A DNA stretch of 64,000 bases. Source: Olavius algarvensis Delta 4 endosymbiont. GTDB taxonomy: Bacteria > Desulfobacterota > Desulfobacteria > Desulfobacterales > CAJINA01. The position numbers and the translations under genes are program-made. Location: positions 269,301 to 333,300 of the forward strand of contig CAJINA010000005.1 of the NCBI GenBank assembly GCA_905176665.1. Reading direction: 5' to 3'. The notes under the pieces were generated by a model. The model did no database searches, had not been told where the DNA came from, and was given only the letters and a program-made list of their open reading frames with translations. The stretch's first letter is position 1, and each line of letters starts with the position of its first letter. Positions 43,654 to 51,554 of the stretch are shown in pieces.

Positions 43654-43875
43654 ATGGAAAGCCTGGCTGCAAATTCAAAAACAAAAAGATGCCCCGAGTG
43701 CGGAGTATATATTCCCATCGATGCGACACGTTGCCCTGATTGTAAAAAACGTGTCGGCCCGGCCGATAAGCATGGTGTCGGGCGCAAGGCCGTAAATTAC
43801 CGGGCCTACGCCGAGATGGCTCTGGCTTTTGCGGTTCTGGGCCTCTTTGTCTGGTGGTTCTTTCTAAAAGGCTGA
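43654..43875 (+). CDS. Small zinc-ribbon membrane protein, 73 residues
   Basis: An N-terminal zinc ribbon with two knuckles (KRCPECGVYIP and TRCPDCKKRV) is joined to a single C-terminal membrane helix (MALAFAVLGLFVWWFFLKG). GGAAAG ribosome site. It is 17 bases from ppiD and probably co-transcribed. No specific function is known to me; the layout, a ribbon with a tail anchor, resembles small membrane-associated regulators or chaperone adaptors. Confidence 0.8.
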   Translation: MESLAANSKTKRCPECGVYIPIDATRCPDCKKRVGPADKHGVGRKAVNYRAYAEMALAFAVLGLFVWWFFLKG

Positions 43876-44167
43876 TATTCACCGGGCAACACAGGTAATG
43901 GTGGAGTGCCCACCCGGGATGCTTGCCGGCGCGGCTGCCCCGGGACGCTCGGCCGAGGCCCCGGACCGCCGGTCGGCAACGGTTTACTTCTCCTAAGCCA
44001 TTAGCCCGGAATAATGCCGCCCTCTGTCAGATCCCGCTTTACTTCGCCATGGTTGCCATTCTGCCGGGTCCGAGGCAGTTCTCCAGATTTCTACCGTAAG
44101 TCACATCCGCTATCCGTCCCCGTCGCCCTAAAGAGTGCTATTTGTTCGTGTTTATTGAATAATTTAT

Positions 44168-44195
44168 TTGACAATGTCTTTATTCGATATATACT
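44168..44195 (+). promoter_or_regulatory. Strong-looking sigma70 promoter of the histone-like gene
   Basis: TTGACA (44168-44173), spacer 16, TATACT (44190-44195), in an AT-rich stretch, with a leader of about 80 bases. The 43876-44279 gap holds nothing else that I can support. Confidence 0.65.
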
Positions 44196-44279
44196 ACTTC
44201 AAATAAGAGCCTTTTTTAACTACTGCAAAAACAATGACATGGTCTCAGAATTGTTACCCCAAAACACGGAGGAACAAAA

Positions 44280-44894
44280 ATGGCGAAATTGAAGGAGCAG
44301 GTTAACAACATTACAAAGGCCCTGAAACAGCTTTCCCGACAGGCTGAATCCCTGAAAAAGAAAATACAGGCTGAAGCGAAGAAGGCTGCGGCAGATGCAA
44401 AGAAGAAGGCTGCGGCTGCCAAAAAGAAAGCTGCTGCGGCTGCCAAGAAGAAAGCCGCCGCCGCCAAGAAGAAAGCCGCCGCCGCCAAGAAGAAAGCCGC
44501 CGCGGTCAAGAAAAAAGTAACCAAGAAAAAAGTAACCAAGAAAAAAGTAACCAAGAAAAAAGTGGCCAAGAAAAAAGTAACCAAGAAAAAAGTGGCCAAG
44601 AAAAAAGTGGCCAAGAAAAAAGTGGCCAAGAAAAAAGTGGCCAAGAAAAAAGTGGCCAAAAAGAAGGCGGCCAAGAAAAAAGCTCCCGCCAAGAAAAAAG
44701 CCGCCGGCGACAAAGCCGGAACCGTTCTGGTAAAGGTTATGGCTGTTGTGGGTAAAAGCAAGGCGGGTGTCTCTATTGCTGATCTCAAGAAAAAAACCGG
44801 CCTGGATTCAAGGCAACTGAGCAATGCCCTGTACAAACTTTCAAAAAGGGGCAAAATTAAGTCCGTATCGCGCGGCGTGTATCAGAAAGCGTAA
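44280..44894 (+). CDS. Histone H1-like lysine/alanine-rich DNA-binding protein
   Basis: A 204-residue, extremely basic protein. Residues 1-35 are a helical head (LKEQVNNITKALKQLSRQAE). Residues 36-145 are low-complexity: KKAAA-type repeats, then ten KKKV(T/A) pentads, then KKAPA repeats, as in AlgP/Hc1 eukaryotic H1-tail-like proteins. Residues 147-204 form a small winged-helix-like domain (VGKSKAGVSIADLKKKTGLD, SNALYKLSKRGKIKSVSRG), similar to those in some DNA-binding repressors. GGAGG lies before ATG, with a strong promoter upstream. It probably compacts DNA or modulates transcription. Alone in its operon. Confidence 0.9.
   Translation: MAKLKEQVNNITKALKQLSRQAESLKKKIQAEAKKAAADAKKKAAAAKKKAAAAAKKKAAAAKKKAAAAKKKAAAVKKKVTKKKVTKKKVTKKKVAKKKVTKKKVAKKKVAKKKVAKKKVAKKKVAKKKAAKKKAPAKKKAAGDKAGTVLVKVMAVVGKSKAGVSIADLKKKTGLDSRQLSNALYKLSKRGKIKSVSRGVYQKA
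44508..44657 (+). repeat. 15-bp tandem repeat inside the histone-like gene (10 units)
   Basis: Ten in-frame units AAGAAAAAAGTAACC or AAGAAAAAAGTGGCC encode KKKVT or KKKVA in the order T,T,T,A,T,A,A,A,A,A. Flanking GCC-rich AAGAAAGCCGCCGCC-type units code KKAAA. The array is liable to slip in 15-base steps. Confidence 0.95.
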
Positions 44895-45025
44895 TATGGC
44901 TTTTGCCTAAGGGCAGTTATTCACCCCAACACTGCTCCGTGGTATTCAATTCCTGAAGTCTTCGGTCGCTGGCATTGAGGTCGGCGGCCGGAGGCTTTTT
45001 TGTTTTCCTGCATGAAGGTTCTGCG

Positions 45026-47935
45026 ATGTATCGAAACGAAACAATCCCAGCGTATGCAAAGAATTGCAAGTATCTGGCCATTGGGGCCCTGTTTTTGTCC
45101 GCGGTTTTTTTGGGTGGCTGTGCGGTGTCTCGGGAAACGCCGGCCTCGCCCGCTGACGCTGCTGCTCCCAGGTCCATGCCTTGGGCACATCTGACCAGTG
45201 ATCTGGATCCGGATCCGGCCATCGTATACGGACAACTGCCCAATGGGTTCAGGTACGTCCTCATGGAAAATAAGGAGCCGGCTGGGCGCGTTAGCATGCA
45301 TCTTAACGTTCAGGCCGGGTCGCTGCATGAAAACGATGGAGAAGAGGGGACCGCCCACTTCCTGGAGCACATGCTGTTTAACGGCTCAACCAATTTTCAG
45401 CCGGGAGAATTGGTCAAGTACTTTCAGCGAATCGGCATGCAGTTCGGTCCCGACGCCAATGCCCATACCGGGTTCCAGGAAACAGTCTATGATATTCTGC
45501 TGGCGGATAACTCGGCCGCCAGCATAGCTGAAGGGTTGATGGTGCTAAAGGATTACGCGCAAGGTGCGCTGCTGCTGGAAACCGAGGTGGAGCGTGAACT
45601 GGCTATTATCCTGGCGGAAAAACGTACCCGCGATTCGGTCGGCTACCGTACCTGGGTGGCCTCAGCCAACTTTGAAATGCCGGATACGCTCGTTCCCGCG
45701 CGGATGCCCATCGGGACCCGGGCATCCATTCAGAACGCCGACCACCAGAGCCTGCGAGGGTTTTACGATGCCTGGTATCGTCCGGAAAAGATGATGGTCG
45801 TGATGGTTGGCGACATCCAGGCCGAACAGGTAGAAAAGATGATCGCTGAGAAATTCAGGGCCACCCGGGCCCGGGGCAACCGCCGACCGCCGCCTGAGTT
45901 TGGCTCCCTGGCCCACCGGGGAGACAAGAGTTTCTACCATTTTGAGAAGGAAGCGGATAAAACCAGCGTGCGCATCGAAACCCTGAGGTCCAGTCTACCT
46001 TTCAAGGACAACCGGGCCTATCGGCACAGACGCCTGCTTGAGGAAATCGGCCGGCGGATATTGGCCAACCGGCTGGACGCCCGAATCGGAAAACAGGGAA
46101 CGCCCTATACAGAGGGCTCCGCCGGAATTGGACTGTTCCTCAACAAGATGCGCTATACCGAGCTCTCGGCTGATTGCAGTCCCGAGAACTGGGAGAAAAC
46201 CCTGGTTGCCCTTGAAACCCTCTTGCGCCAGGCACTTGTTTACGGATTTACAGCCACAGAACTCGACCGGGTGAAAAAGGACATCCTGGCGGAACTCGAA
46301 CATGCCGTTAATAAGGCCCCTACCCGCCAGAGCCCGGCCCTCTCCCGGCACCTGATCCGTAATATAAACTCCGCACGGGTTATCCTCTCTCCTGCCCAGG
46401 AACTGGAATTACTTGCCCCCATATTGGCGAATGCCACCTTAACACAGGTAAATGCTGCCTTGCGTGACAGCTGGGCGACAGACCATCGCCTGATACTGGT
46501 AACCGGGAATGCCGATCTGTTCATTACCGGGGAGCAGCCAGAACAATTGATTCTGGGCATCTACGCCCGGAGCAGGGCCAGTGCTGTGCCGGCACCGGCG
46601 CAAGCCGCCCTGGTTGAATTTCCTTACCTGGAAATCCCACCCGGGCCGGGGCAGATAGCCCAGGCACGATCGATTGGCGACCTGGGTGTTTTGCAGTTGG
46701 ACCTTGCCAATGGTGTGCGCCTGAATTTGAAACAAACCGATTTCGAGGCGGACCAAGTTGATATTCGTGTGGATTTCGGCCGCGGACGGTCGCAGGAACC
46801 GGAAGACCGGCCCGGACTTGGGCCGCTGACGGAAGCCGTTGTAAACGAAAGCGCTCTCGGGGCTCTGGATAAGGATGCCCTGGAAAGGGCCCTGGCTGGA
46901 AAAAACTTGTCAGTGGACTTTAGAGTGGCCGAAGACAGTTTCTATTTCAGGGGTAAATCTGCACAGGCGGAAATCGAAACATTGGTGCAATTGCTCTATG
47001 CCCACCTGGCCGATCCGGGATTCCGGGATGATGCCTTTCAACACAGCCTGGAAAAGTTCAACCAGCGCTACCTGGCACTGGAGAAATCGGTCAACGGGGC
47101 CTTGACCCTGACCGGCCTTCGATTCTTATCCGGTGGCGACAATCGGTTCGGCCTGCCGGCCAGGGAGCACATTCAGAAACTCACCCTGGCGGATGTCAAG
47201 GCCTGGCTGATGCCGGCCCTCAAACAGGGGGCGCTGGAGGTATCGGTGGTCGGGGACTTCGACGTACCGGCGACCCGTGCCCTGCTGGCCCGCTATTTCG
47301 GTAACCTTCCCGCCCGGGGACGCACCGCTGATGTTGCCGTCCAACGGCTGCCGACCTTTCCAAACGGTCAGACACTGACACTCCAGATAGAGACACGGCT
47401 ACCCAAGGGACTGACCATAGTGGCCTATCCCACCGCGGACGTGTGGGATATAAAACGGACCCGACGGCTGTCGGTCTTGAGCGAAGTCGTCACCGAACGC
47501 TTGCGGGTAGGGATCCGGGAGAAACTGGGTGCCGCCTATACGACCGCGGCCTTCAACCGGCCCGGGCGCGCCTACCCCGGTTTCGGGGTGTTTTTGACTT
47601 ATGTGCAGGTGGCGCCGGATAAAGTTGCTTTGATACGCGATGAGGTCCGTAAAATCGTGCAAACTGTCGCCACAGCCGGTATCACTGCAGACGAATTGAA
47701 AAGGGCGCTGGATCCCACGTTGAGCGGGATACGCGATGCCCGGCGCCGCAACGGATATTGGCTCAACACTGTCCTGGCCGGTTCAACGGCCCACCCGGAG
47801 CAATTGCAATGGAGTCGGGATATCCTGGCTGACTATGCCGGCATAACCGTTGAGGAGGTGGAAGCGGCCGCCCGCAAGTACCTTGTGCGCGACCGTGCAG
47901 CAGATATCCTGGTGACGTCTCAAAGCGCACCCTGA
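45026..47935 (+). CDS. M16 (pitrilysin) family metallopeptidase, lipoprotein
   Basis: 969 residues from the ATG with AAGG upstream. A lipoprotein signal ends VFLGGCAVS. The N-terminal M16 domain has the inverted zinc motif HFLEHMLFNG (HxxEH) and a distal glutamate ~75 residues on (ELAIILAEKR). Three further M16-like domains follow (about 255-440, 545-690, 720-940). The C-terminal half lacks the zinc motif, as usual for the inactive half. RF-type substrate-binding residues are likely (GIREKLGAAYTTAAF). It degrades peptides in the periplasm or outer membrane. Single gene; it ends 135 bases before resB. Confidence 0.93.
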   Translation: MYRNETIPAYAKNCKYLAIGALFLSAVFLGGCAVSRETPASPADAAAPRSMPWAHLTSDLDPDPAIVYGQLPNGFRYVLMENKEPAGRVSMHLNVQAGSLHENDGEEGTAHFLEHMLFNGSTNFQPGELVKYFQRIGMQFGPDANAHTGFQETVYDILLADNSAASIAEGLMVLKDYAQGALLLETEVERELAIILAEKRTRDSVGYRTWVASANFEMPDTLVPARMPIGTRASIQNADHQSLRGFYDAWYRPEKMMVVMVGDIQAEQVEKMIAEKFRATRARGNRRPPPEFGSLAHRGDKSFYHFEKEADKTSVRIETLRSSLPFKDNRAYRHRRLLEEIGRRILANRLDARIGKQGTPYTEGSAGIGLFLNKMRYTELSADCSPENWEKTLVALETLLRQALVYGFTATELDRVKKDILAELEHAVNKAPTRQSPALSRHLIRNINSARVILSPAQELELLAPILANATLTQVNAALRDSWATDHRLILVTGNADLFITGEQPEQLILGIYARSRASAVPAPAQAALVEFPYLEIPPGPGQIAQARSIGDLGVLQLDLANGVRLNLKQTDFEADQVDIRVDFGRGRSQEPEDRPGLGPLTEAVVNESALGALDKDALERALAGKNLSVDFRVAEDSFYFRGKSAQAEIETLVQLLYAHLADPGFRDDAFQHSLEKFNQRYLALEKSVNGALTLTGLRFLSGGDNRFGLPAREHIQKLTLADVKAWLMPALKQGALEVSVVGDFDVPATRALLARYFGNLPARGRTADVAVQRLPTFPNGQTLTLQIETRLPKGLTIVAYPTADVWDIKRTRRLSVLSEVVTERLRVGIREKLGAAYTTAAFNRPGRAYPGFGVFLTYVQVAPDKVALIRDEVRKIVQTVATAGITADELKRALDPTLSGIRDARRRNGYWLNTVLAGSTAHPEQLQWSRDILADYAGITVEEVEAAARKYLVRDRAADILVTSQSAP

Positions 47936-48070
47936 GGCCTGGTCGTTTTCGTTTTCAGAGTGTGCATATCCAATGGTAATAGGTATCATTAAAGCAGTTG
48001 CCCAACGGGTTACCTTCTGATATGGCTCACTGGCACATTGTGGGTTAAACGGATTTTTAGGAGGTAAGTT

Positions 48071-49423
48071 CTGGATATAATAAACAAAATTTGGAAATTT
48101 TTCTCATCGGTACAGCTAACTGTTGTCGTGTTGTTGACCCTGGCGGGGACTTCAATTGTCGGCACCTTGATTCCTCAAAATCAAAGCCCTACCGATTATA
48201 TACAGGCCTTCGGCGAGTTTGGTTTCAAACTCTTCAGTGTACTGGGGCTGTTTGACATGTACCATGCCTGGTGGTTCCTGCTGCTGCTGCTGGCCCTGAC
48301 CGTGAACATCATTGTCTGTTCTATCGACCGGTTTCCGGCTGTTTGGAAAATCGTGCGCGGTTCACAAAAAGGTATCAAAGCTGGACGATTCCGGAAACTC
48401 TCCAACCGGCAGACGGTGGTGCACCGGGGCAGTCCGGACGACCTGCAATCAACCATTGAGAAGCTCATTGCCAAAAGTTTCGGGAAGCTGCAGGTCGAAA
48501 AGACGGATGGGGGCTTTCTCCTGTTTGCCGAAAAGCGGCGCTGGACGCGGCTGGGTGTGTACGTGGTACACACCAGTATCGTGCTGCTGCTGCTGGGTAG
48601 CATTATCGGATCGATCTACGGGTTCGAGGGCAGCGTAAACATCGCCGAAGGGGAAACGGTCGACACCATCCGATTAAGGAATTCCAATCAGATTTACAAA
48701 CTCGATTTCAGCATCCGCTGCGACGATTTCGATGTAAGTTTCTATGAAACCGGTGCCCCCAAAGAATTTCGGTCCGACCTGACCTTGCTTGACAACGGCA
48801 ACCCGGTCTACACCAAAAGTATCATTGTCAATGACCCGATCCGATTCCGGGGGATCAACATTTTCCAGTCCAGCTACGGGCAGATTCCGTCCGACAAGGT
48901 CACCCTGGGATTTACCAGCCAAGAAACCGGCATGAACTATACGGAGACAATGCAGCCCGGCCTGACGGTGGAGATTCCCGAGGACCTGGGCAGCCTCACC
49001 CTGCAAGGTTTAAATCGCCAGGCCACCTTCAAGGGGCACAATATCGGGGCGGCCTATGTGGCTACCTTAAAGGTCAAGGATTCTGAACCCCGGGAGATTT
49101 TGCTGCCCGTCAGGTTTCCGAGTTTTGACCGCATGCGCAAGGGCGACGTTTTCATCTCCGTTGTCGGGCAGGAAGAAAAATACTTCACCGGTCTGCAGGT
49201 GACCAGGGACCCTGGCGTCTGGGTGGTTTACACCGGTTTCATCCTGATGCTGGCCGGCTGCTTTATCACCTTTTTTATGTCCCACCAGCAGGTCCTGGTG
49301 GAGGTGGAGACCACCGCAGGGGAAACCCGGGTCAGAGTTTCTGGAACGGCGAACAAGAACAAGCTCGGTATGGACAGCCGGGTCGAGCGCCTGGCACAGG
49401 TGCTGGCCGATGAATCCCTATAG
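48071..49423 (+). CDS. resB: System II cytochrome c biogenesis protein ResB, with a CTG start codon
   Basis: 450 residues. The first ATG/GTG/TTG in frame (48128) would cut the first membrane helix. CTG at 48071 sits 6 bases after AGGAGG and yields (M)DIINKIWKFFSSVQLTVV, the family N-terminus; an in-frame stop lies at 48065. Membrane helices are around residues 15-35, 65-85 and 160-180, with a large periplasmic domain (about 185-400) and a last helix VWVVYTGFILMLAGCFITFF. ResB with CcsA/CcsB carries heme and attaches it to CxxCH of exported apocytochromes. Followed by ccsB after 53 bases and then the cytochrome-bearing qrc operon. Confidence 0.92.
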   Translation: MDIINKIWKFFSSVQLTVVVLLTLAGTSIVGTLIPQNQSPTDYIQAFGEFGFKLFSVLGLFDMYHAWWFLLLLLALTVNIIVCSIDRFPAVWKIVRGSQKGIKAGRFRKLSNRQTVVHRGSPDDLQSTIEKLIAKSFGKLQVEKTDGGFLLFAEKRRWTRLGVYVVHTSIVLLLLGSIIGSIYGFEGSVNIAEGETVDTIRLRNSNQIYKLDFSIRCDDFDVSFYETGAPKEFRSDLTLLDNGNPVYTKSIIVNDPIRFRGINIFQSSYGQIPSDKVTLGFTSQETGMNYTETMQPGLTVEIPEDLGSLTLQGLNRQATFKGHNIGAAYVATLKVKDSEPREILLPVRFPSFDRMRKGDVFISVVGQEEKYFTGLQVTRDPGVWVVYTGFILMLAGCFITFFMSHQQVLVEVETTAGETRVRVSGTANKNKLGMDSRVERLAQVLADESL

Positions 49424-49476
49424 CCCGGTATTGATCTTTAGCCGGCAGGGGCAAGCTGATTTATAGAGGAACTATT

Positions 49477-50316
49477 ATGAACAACTCCCAGATATTATCA
49501 ATCGTAACATTTATATATGGTGCCGCTGCATTTTTGTATCTGGCGGCGTGGGCCTTTAAAAAGGACCCGCCGGGAAAGTTGGCAACAGCTACCACCCTGC
49601 TGGCGGTGGCCGGTAACCTGCTCGGCCTGTTGATGAGATGGCGGGAGTCCTATGCGCTGGGGATTGGCCATGCACCACTCTCCAACCTCTATGAATCCCT
49701 GGCGTTCTTCGCGCTGGTCATCGGCATTCTTTATCTAGTTATCGAGTGGCGTTATAAAAGTCGGATCATTGGGGTGTTTTGTGCCCCCCTGGCGTTCCTG
49801 GCCATTGCCTATGCCTCCCTGTCACCGAATATTAGTGACCGTATTCAGCCGCTGATACCCGCGTTGAAGAGCAACTGGCTGATCGCCCACGTCGTCCTCT
49901 GTTTTGTAGGTTATGCCGCGTTTGCCATCGCGTTCGGCGTTAGCATCATGTACCTGATCCGCCAGCGTGACAACTCAGAGCCCGGTCCCTTGCTGGCCCG
50001 GTTTCCCATCCCCCGCATTCTCGATGAGCTGAATTATCAGCTCATCATGTTCGGTTTTCTCTTCCTTTCCGCCGGGATCATCACCGGCGCCGTCTGGGCT
50101 AACTCCGCCTGGGGGCGTTATTGGGGATGGGACCCGAAGGAGACCTGGTCTCTGATTACCTGGTTCGTCTACGCAACGCTGCTGCATGCCAAGTTGATGC
50201 GGGGTTGGCATGGCCGTCGCATTGCCTATCTCTCCATCCTGGGTTTCTTTGCCGTTCTATTCACTTACTTCGGGGTAAATCTTCTTCCGGGGCTGCACAG
50301 CTACGGAGCTGGGTAG
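49477..50316 (+). CDS. ccsB: System II cytochrome c biogenesis protein CcsB (CcsA/ResC type)
   Basis: A 279-residue polytopic membrane protein with about eight helices. The tryptophan-rich heme-handling signature WGRYWGWDPKETWSLITWFV is intact, with the histidines of GHAPLSNLYES, IAHVVLCFVGY, YATLLHAKLMRGWHGRR and LPGLHSYG. GAGGAA before ATG. With ResB it forms the cytochrome c synthase of system II. The adjacent qrcA pentaheme/hexaheme cytochrome is an obvious client. The two genes lie 405 bases upstream of qrcA, and their own promoter region is 47936-48070, where nothing distinct was found. Confidence 0.95.
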   Translation: MNNSQILSIVTFIYGAAAFLYLAAWAFKKDPPGKLATATTLLAVAGNLLGLLMRWRESYALGIGHAPLSNLYESLAFFALVIGILYLVIEWRYKSRIIGVFCAPLAFLAIAYASLSPNISDRIQPLIPALKSNWLIAHVVLCFVGYAAFAIAFGVSIMYLIRQRDNSEPGPLLARFPIPRILDELNYQLIMFGFLFLSAGIITGAVWANSAWGRYWGWDPKETWSLITWFVYATLLHAKLMRGWHGRRIAYLSILGFFAVLFTYFGVNLLPGLHSYGAG

Positions 50317-50498
50317 AAGCACTTCCGGCCCAGGTCCCCGGCGGCTGGGATCCAGGTCCTGATCGGGCGACTGTTCGCGAGGCGCAGGGACACCGCCACA
50401 AAAAACCTTCCTATATTCAAGCAGTTGACCGCTGATTCCCGACACCCCGTCGGGGCGGCGAGAAGACATTTCAGCCGCCTTTCTGAAAACGATTTCAC

Positions 50499-50527
50499 TT
50501 GACAAAAACGCACTTTCTATGTACACA
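50499..50527 (+). promoter_or_regulatory. Possible promoter of the qrc operon
   Basis: TTGACA (50499-50504), 17-base spacer, TACACA (50522-50527). The -35 is perfect, the -10 poor. It lies within a 405-base gene-free gap (50317-50721) and about 190 bases before qrcA. No other structure recognised there. Confidence 0.35.
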
Positions 50528-50721
50528 AGCCCAAATTATTTTTCCATCTGAAGGCGCATTTTCAGTGCTTTCAGGGAAATGTACGCACCCATTTGTCGGC
50601 TCGGGCGAACCGGTAAACAGGGACCTGTTTTGCGTTGTCAGGGTCAGCGTTCAGGGCGTAGCAGTTAAGACGCCTGGACGTGGGCAATCGAAACCACAAA
50701 CCACAGCGTTACGGAGTTTCC

Positions 50722-51489
50722 ATGAGTAAAATCGATGAAAAAGCTCAAGCAGTTTCAGAAGACTCAGCCAATGGGGCGGATGATGGCGCCGGAGGGCCGA
50801 TTATCCTGTTTTTCATTGCCGGCCTGGTGGTCAGCCTCATTATCGGGTGGGTGATTTTCCCGAAGGTTCTTTACTCCCAGAAACGGCAGCCCATTGACTT
50901 TAATCATGCCCTGCATGTCGGCGAGGTTGAAGACGGGTGCAACAGCTGCCACTACTTCCGGGAAGACGGGTCTTTTTCCGGCATCCCCAAGCTGGCCTCC
51001 TGCGTGGAATGTCACGAGGATGTGCTGGGAGAGAGCGAGGAGGAGGCCAAGTTCGTAGCCGAGTATGTGGCCAAAGAGCGCGAGGTGCCCTGGCTGGTAT
51101 ATTCCAAACAGCCGCCTTGCGTCTATTTTTCCCATGCGGCCCACGTGCTGATGGCCAAAAACGATTGCGTGACCTGTCACGGGCATATCGGTGAATCCGA
51201 GAACTCGCCGATTTACGAGGAAAACCGGATTACCGGCTACAGCCGTAATATCTGGGGTTATAATATGGCCGGCATCAAGAAGAACAGTTGGGACCGCATG
51301 AAGATGGACGACTGCGCGGAATGCCATGCTGAAACAAAATTCGATTCCGGTGTGGAAGGCGGCATGTCCACTGAAATCTCTCGCCATTTTGACGAGATAG
51401 CGGCCACGGCGTTTCCGGGTACGACCCACAAAGGCAAAGGCACGAGCGTCCAGACCGAAAGGGGCGCTTGTTTTGTCTGCCACAAGTAA
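50722..51489 (+). CDS. qrcA: QrcA, membrane-anchored multiheme cytochrome c
   Basis: 255 residues from the ATG with CGGAG upstream. One N-terminal membrane helix (IILFFIAGLVVSLIIGWVIF) anchors a periplasmic cytochrome c3-like domain. Five CxxCH motifs are visible: CNSCH, CVECH, CVTCH, CAECH and CFVCH. Additional histidines (FNHALH, FSHAAH) fit axial ligands. Qrc was described with six c hemes, so one may bind through a non-standard site (PPCVYFSH is one candidate). It accepts electrons from periplasmic type I cytochrome c3, fed by hydrogenases and formate dehydrogenases, and passes them to the QrcB/QrcC subunits. Confidence 0.93.
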   Translation: MSKIDEKAQAVSEDSANGADDGAGGPIILFFIAGLVVSLIIGWVIFPKVLYSQKRQPIDFNHALHVGEVEDGCNSCHYFREDGSFSGIPKLASCVECHEDVLGESEEEAKFVAEYVAKEREVPWLVYSKQPPCVYFSHAAHVLMAKNDCVTCHGHIGESENSPIYEENRITGYSRNIWGYNMAGIKKNSWDRMKMDDCAECHAETKFDSGVEGGMSTEISRHFDEIAATAFPGTTHKGKGTSVQTERGACFVCHK

Positions 51490-51554
51490 CTGGCGATTGT
51501 GCCCGGAGGGAAGTGCACACCGGGCGTACACGATATACGTAAGGGGTAGATTCC

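Noticed and set aside
44508..44657. Regular 15-bp repeats as a possible CRISPR array
   Set aside because: They are contiguous without spacers and encode in-frame KKKV(T/A) pentads of a histone-like protein.
48128..49423. resB start at the GTG at 48128
   Set aside because: It would remove the conserved N-terminus and first membrane helix and has no ribosome site, whereas CTG at 48071 has AGGAGG at ideal spacing.
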